Shown piece by piece: positions 5,751-7,300 of a stretch of DNA of 7,300 nucleotides. The stretch comes from JBFWNZ01 sp050250795 (lineage in GTDB: Bacteria > Pseudomonadota > Alphaproteobacteria > UBA8366), in assembly GCA_050250795.1 (NCBI GenBank), contig JBFWNZ010000186.1, positions 1 to 7,300 of the forward strand. The letters run 5' to 3'. How positions within the stretch are numbered: the first letter of the stretch is position 1; each line of letters opens with the position of its first letter. The position numbers were made by a program, and so were the translations under genes. The notes under the pieces were generated by a model that worked only from the letters and a program-made list of their open reading frames with translations, made no database searches and was not told the DNA's origin.

Positions 5751-7300
5751 TCAGGAAGCCGCGACCGTAGGCTCGCTCACGACGCTGTAGGCGGCGTTCC
5801 GGCCGGCGATGCGCCCGGAGGTGAAAGCCCATCCAAGATGATGCCCATGCCCTTCGAGCAGCAGCCCGCCCTGGCCTGCCGAACCGGCGGCGTAGAGACC
5901 GGGGATCGGCTGGTCGTCCTCGCCCAGCACCTGCATCTGCGCATCAATGGCAAGCCCACCATCGGTCAGGTTCACGACCGATTTCACCGGACCCAGCGCA
6001 TAGAAGGGCGGCTCGGACAGCGATCCATGCCAGCGTTTGTCGCGCGTGGCCGTGCCGATGCCGTCGGTGCCGGCATTGTAGGCCTCGAAGGTCTGGCGCA
6101 GCGCCTCGGCCGGTACGCCCATCTTGCGCGCCAGCGCCTCGGGCGAGCGGGCCACCTTGACGATATCGGGCCGTGTCCGCCGGTAGTCCGGCACATAGGC
6201 ATAGGCGATACCGGGCGCCGTCGACACGAAATGCGGCCAGGCCGAGAAGCGCTTGGCCACCGCCCCGTCGAAGATGAAATAGGCGGTCTGCTCGCTCTGG
6301 CGCGAGATCGACAGCACGGGCGTCTCCAGTTCGTCACCGAAGCGCCGGCCCTGCTGGTTCACCAGGATGGCACCGGCGTCGAACAGCTTGGGCGAGATCG
6401 AGAGCACCGTGGTCATGAAGCTCATGACGAAGGGGCGCAGGATGCGCGGCGGCAGGTTCTCCATCGACCAGTTGATGAAGCCGGTCATCCAGGTCGCGGG
6501 CGGCAGGAGATGGACGAACTTCTTGCGCTTCGGCGCCACGCATTTGATGACCGCCGCCATGAACGCGCCGTTCAGCACCTTGCCGCCCAGTTCCATCGCC
6601 ATCTGGTGGCCGTCGCCGGTGTTGGTCGGGGTGGTCGGCCCGATGCGTGCGATATCGCGCGAGGTGAAGCGGGCCTTGAAGTCCTCGTTGGCGCTGTAAT
6701 CGCCGCTGGCCAGCACCACGCCGCCGCGCCCGATGAAGACATGACGCCGGCCCGACGGGTCCTCCGTCTCGACGCCGACCACCCGCCCGTCGCGCTGGAT
6801 CAGCCGCTTCGCCGGCATGGACGGAAAGATGTCCACCCCGATGCGCCGGGCATGCCGTTCGAGGTGATAGATATAGGCGCCGGAATTGGGCAGCACGTTG
6901 TGCATGCGCGGCAGGCGGTGCGGCGGTTCCGGCATCGGGCCGTAGAAGCGCACGCCCATCGACATCAGCCAGCGCACCGTCTCGGGCACGTTGGCGGTCA
7001 GCACCCGCCGCAGTTCCGCATTGTCGGGAAAGCCGCAGACGGCGTTGAACTTCGCCAGATCCTCGGAATGGTGCTCCGGGCAGTCCTTGATGCCGTGCCT
7101 GATCTGGTGCGGCGTATTGGTGGCCGAGATCGAGCCGATCGACCGGCCCGTCGATCCGCCGAGGACTGGATTCTTCTCCAGCAGCGCAACCCGCCGGCCC
7201 TGGTTGCGCGCCTCAATCGAAGCGGCGAGCCCGGTCCCGCCGCCACCCACCACAACCACAACGAACACATGTTCCGCGACCGCCGGCACAGCCGGGATCA
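5751..7300 (-). CDS. FAD-dependent oxidoreductase (fumarate reductase/ketosteroid dehydrogenase flavoprotein superfamily), substrate unknown
   Basis: This is a soluble flavoprotein of at least 512 residues ending in a TGA at 5751-5753. Numbering from the GTG at 7289, a beta strand of valines leads into G-G-G-G-T-G (15-20), the dinucleotide-binding loop. Glu38 in A-L-L-E-K-N ends the second strand and would bind the FAD ribose. G-G-S-T-G-R-S (44-50) is the flavin loop typical of FAD_binding_2 enzymes. The C-terminal FAD motif is present as G-L-Y-A-A-G (464-469), followed by G-H-G-H-H-L-G-W-A-F-T-S-G-R-I-A-G-R. The central capping region includes G-A-I-L-V-N-Q-Q-G-R-R-F-G-D-E. There is no signal peptide, heme motif or covalent-flavin domain. 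Relatives reduce or dehydrogenate fumarate, urocanate or 3-ketosteroids, but I see no decisive catalytic set, so no substrate is assigned. The frame is open to the edge and the codon cut there ends in TG, so the real start may be at 7301. It lies upstream of imuA on the same strand. Confidence 0.88.
   Translation of the reverse strand, partial: IPAVPAVAEHVFVVVVVGGGGTGLAASIEARNQGRRVALLEKNPVLGGSTGRSIGSISATNTPHQIRHGIKDCPEHHSEDLAKFNAVCGFPDNAELRRVLTANVPETVRWLMSMGVRFYGPMPEPPHRLPRMHNVLPNSGAYIYHLERHARRIGVDIFPSMPAKRLIQRDGRVVGVETEDPSGRRHVFIGRGGVVLASGDYSANEDFKARFTSRDIARIGPTTPTNTGDGHQMAMELGGKVLNGAFMAAVIKCVAPKRKKFVHLLPPATWMTGFINWSMENLPPRILRPFVMSFMTTVLSISPKLFDAGAILVNQQGRRFGDELETPVLSISRQSEQTAYFIFDGAVAKRFSAWPHFVSTAPGIAYAYVPDYRRTRPDIVKVARSPEALARKMGVPAEALRQTFEAYNAGTDGIGTATRDKRWHGSLSEPPFYALGPVKSVVNLTDGGLAIDAQMQVLGEDDQPIPGLYAAGSAGQGGLLLEGHGHHLGWAFTSGRIAGRNAAYSVVSEPTVAAS

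Overview
The window looks like chromosomal DNA from a high-GC alphaproteobacterium. The strong GC bias at third codon positions, the imuA-imuB-dnaE2 gene order and an alphaproteobacterial LexA box (GTTC-N7-GTTC) all point that way. No tRNA, rRNA, CRISPR array, insertion sequence or phage gene is visible. The genus cannot be named from the sequence alone.

Layout from left to right. (1) Positions 1-299, plus strand: the C-terminal half of a nicotinamidase (PncA, NAD salvage), entering from outside the window. (2) Positions 308-5658, minus strand: a tightly packed three-gene SOS mutagenesis operon, read right to left as imuA, imuB, dnaE2. (3) Positions about 5659-5750: the operon's promoter region, with -35 and -10 elements and a perfect LexA box overlapping the -10. 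(4) Positions 5751-7300, minus strand: a FAD-dependent oxidoreductase of the fumarate reductase/ketosteroid dehydrogenase flavoprotein superfamily, with its start at or just beyond the window edge.

How the genes work together. After DNA damage, LexA cleavage should free the promoter near 5691-5720. ImuA (a RecA-fold accessory protein), ImuB (a Y-family polymerase homologue without catalytic acids) and DnaE2 (a C-family error-prone polymerase with all three catalytic aspartates) then form the mutasome that copies past lesions and produces most damage-induced mutations. imuA and imuB overlap by 86 bp. imuB and dnaE2 are 7 bp apart, and the dnaE2 ribosome binding site includes the imuB stop codon. 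This suggests translational coupling and controlled stoichiometry. dnaE2 ends 8 bp from the end of the convergent pncA gene.

This is a recognised system, not a new one. The most unusual details are the degenerate beta-clamp-binding motif in ImuB (Q-I-A-L-A where Q-L-x-L-F is expected), the long imuA/imuB overlap, the almost absent convergent spacer, and a flavoprotein of unknown substrate next to the SOS operon.
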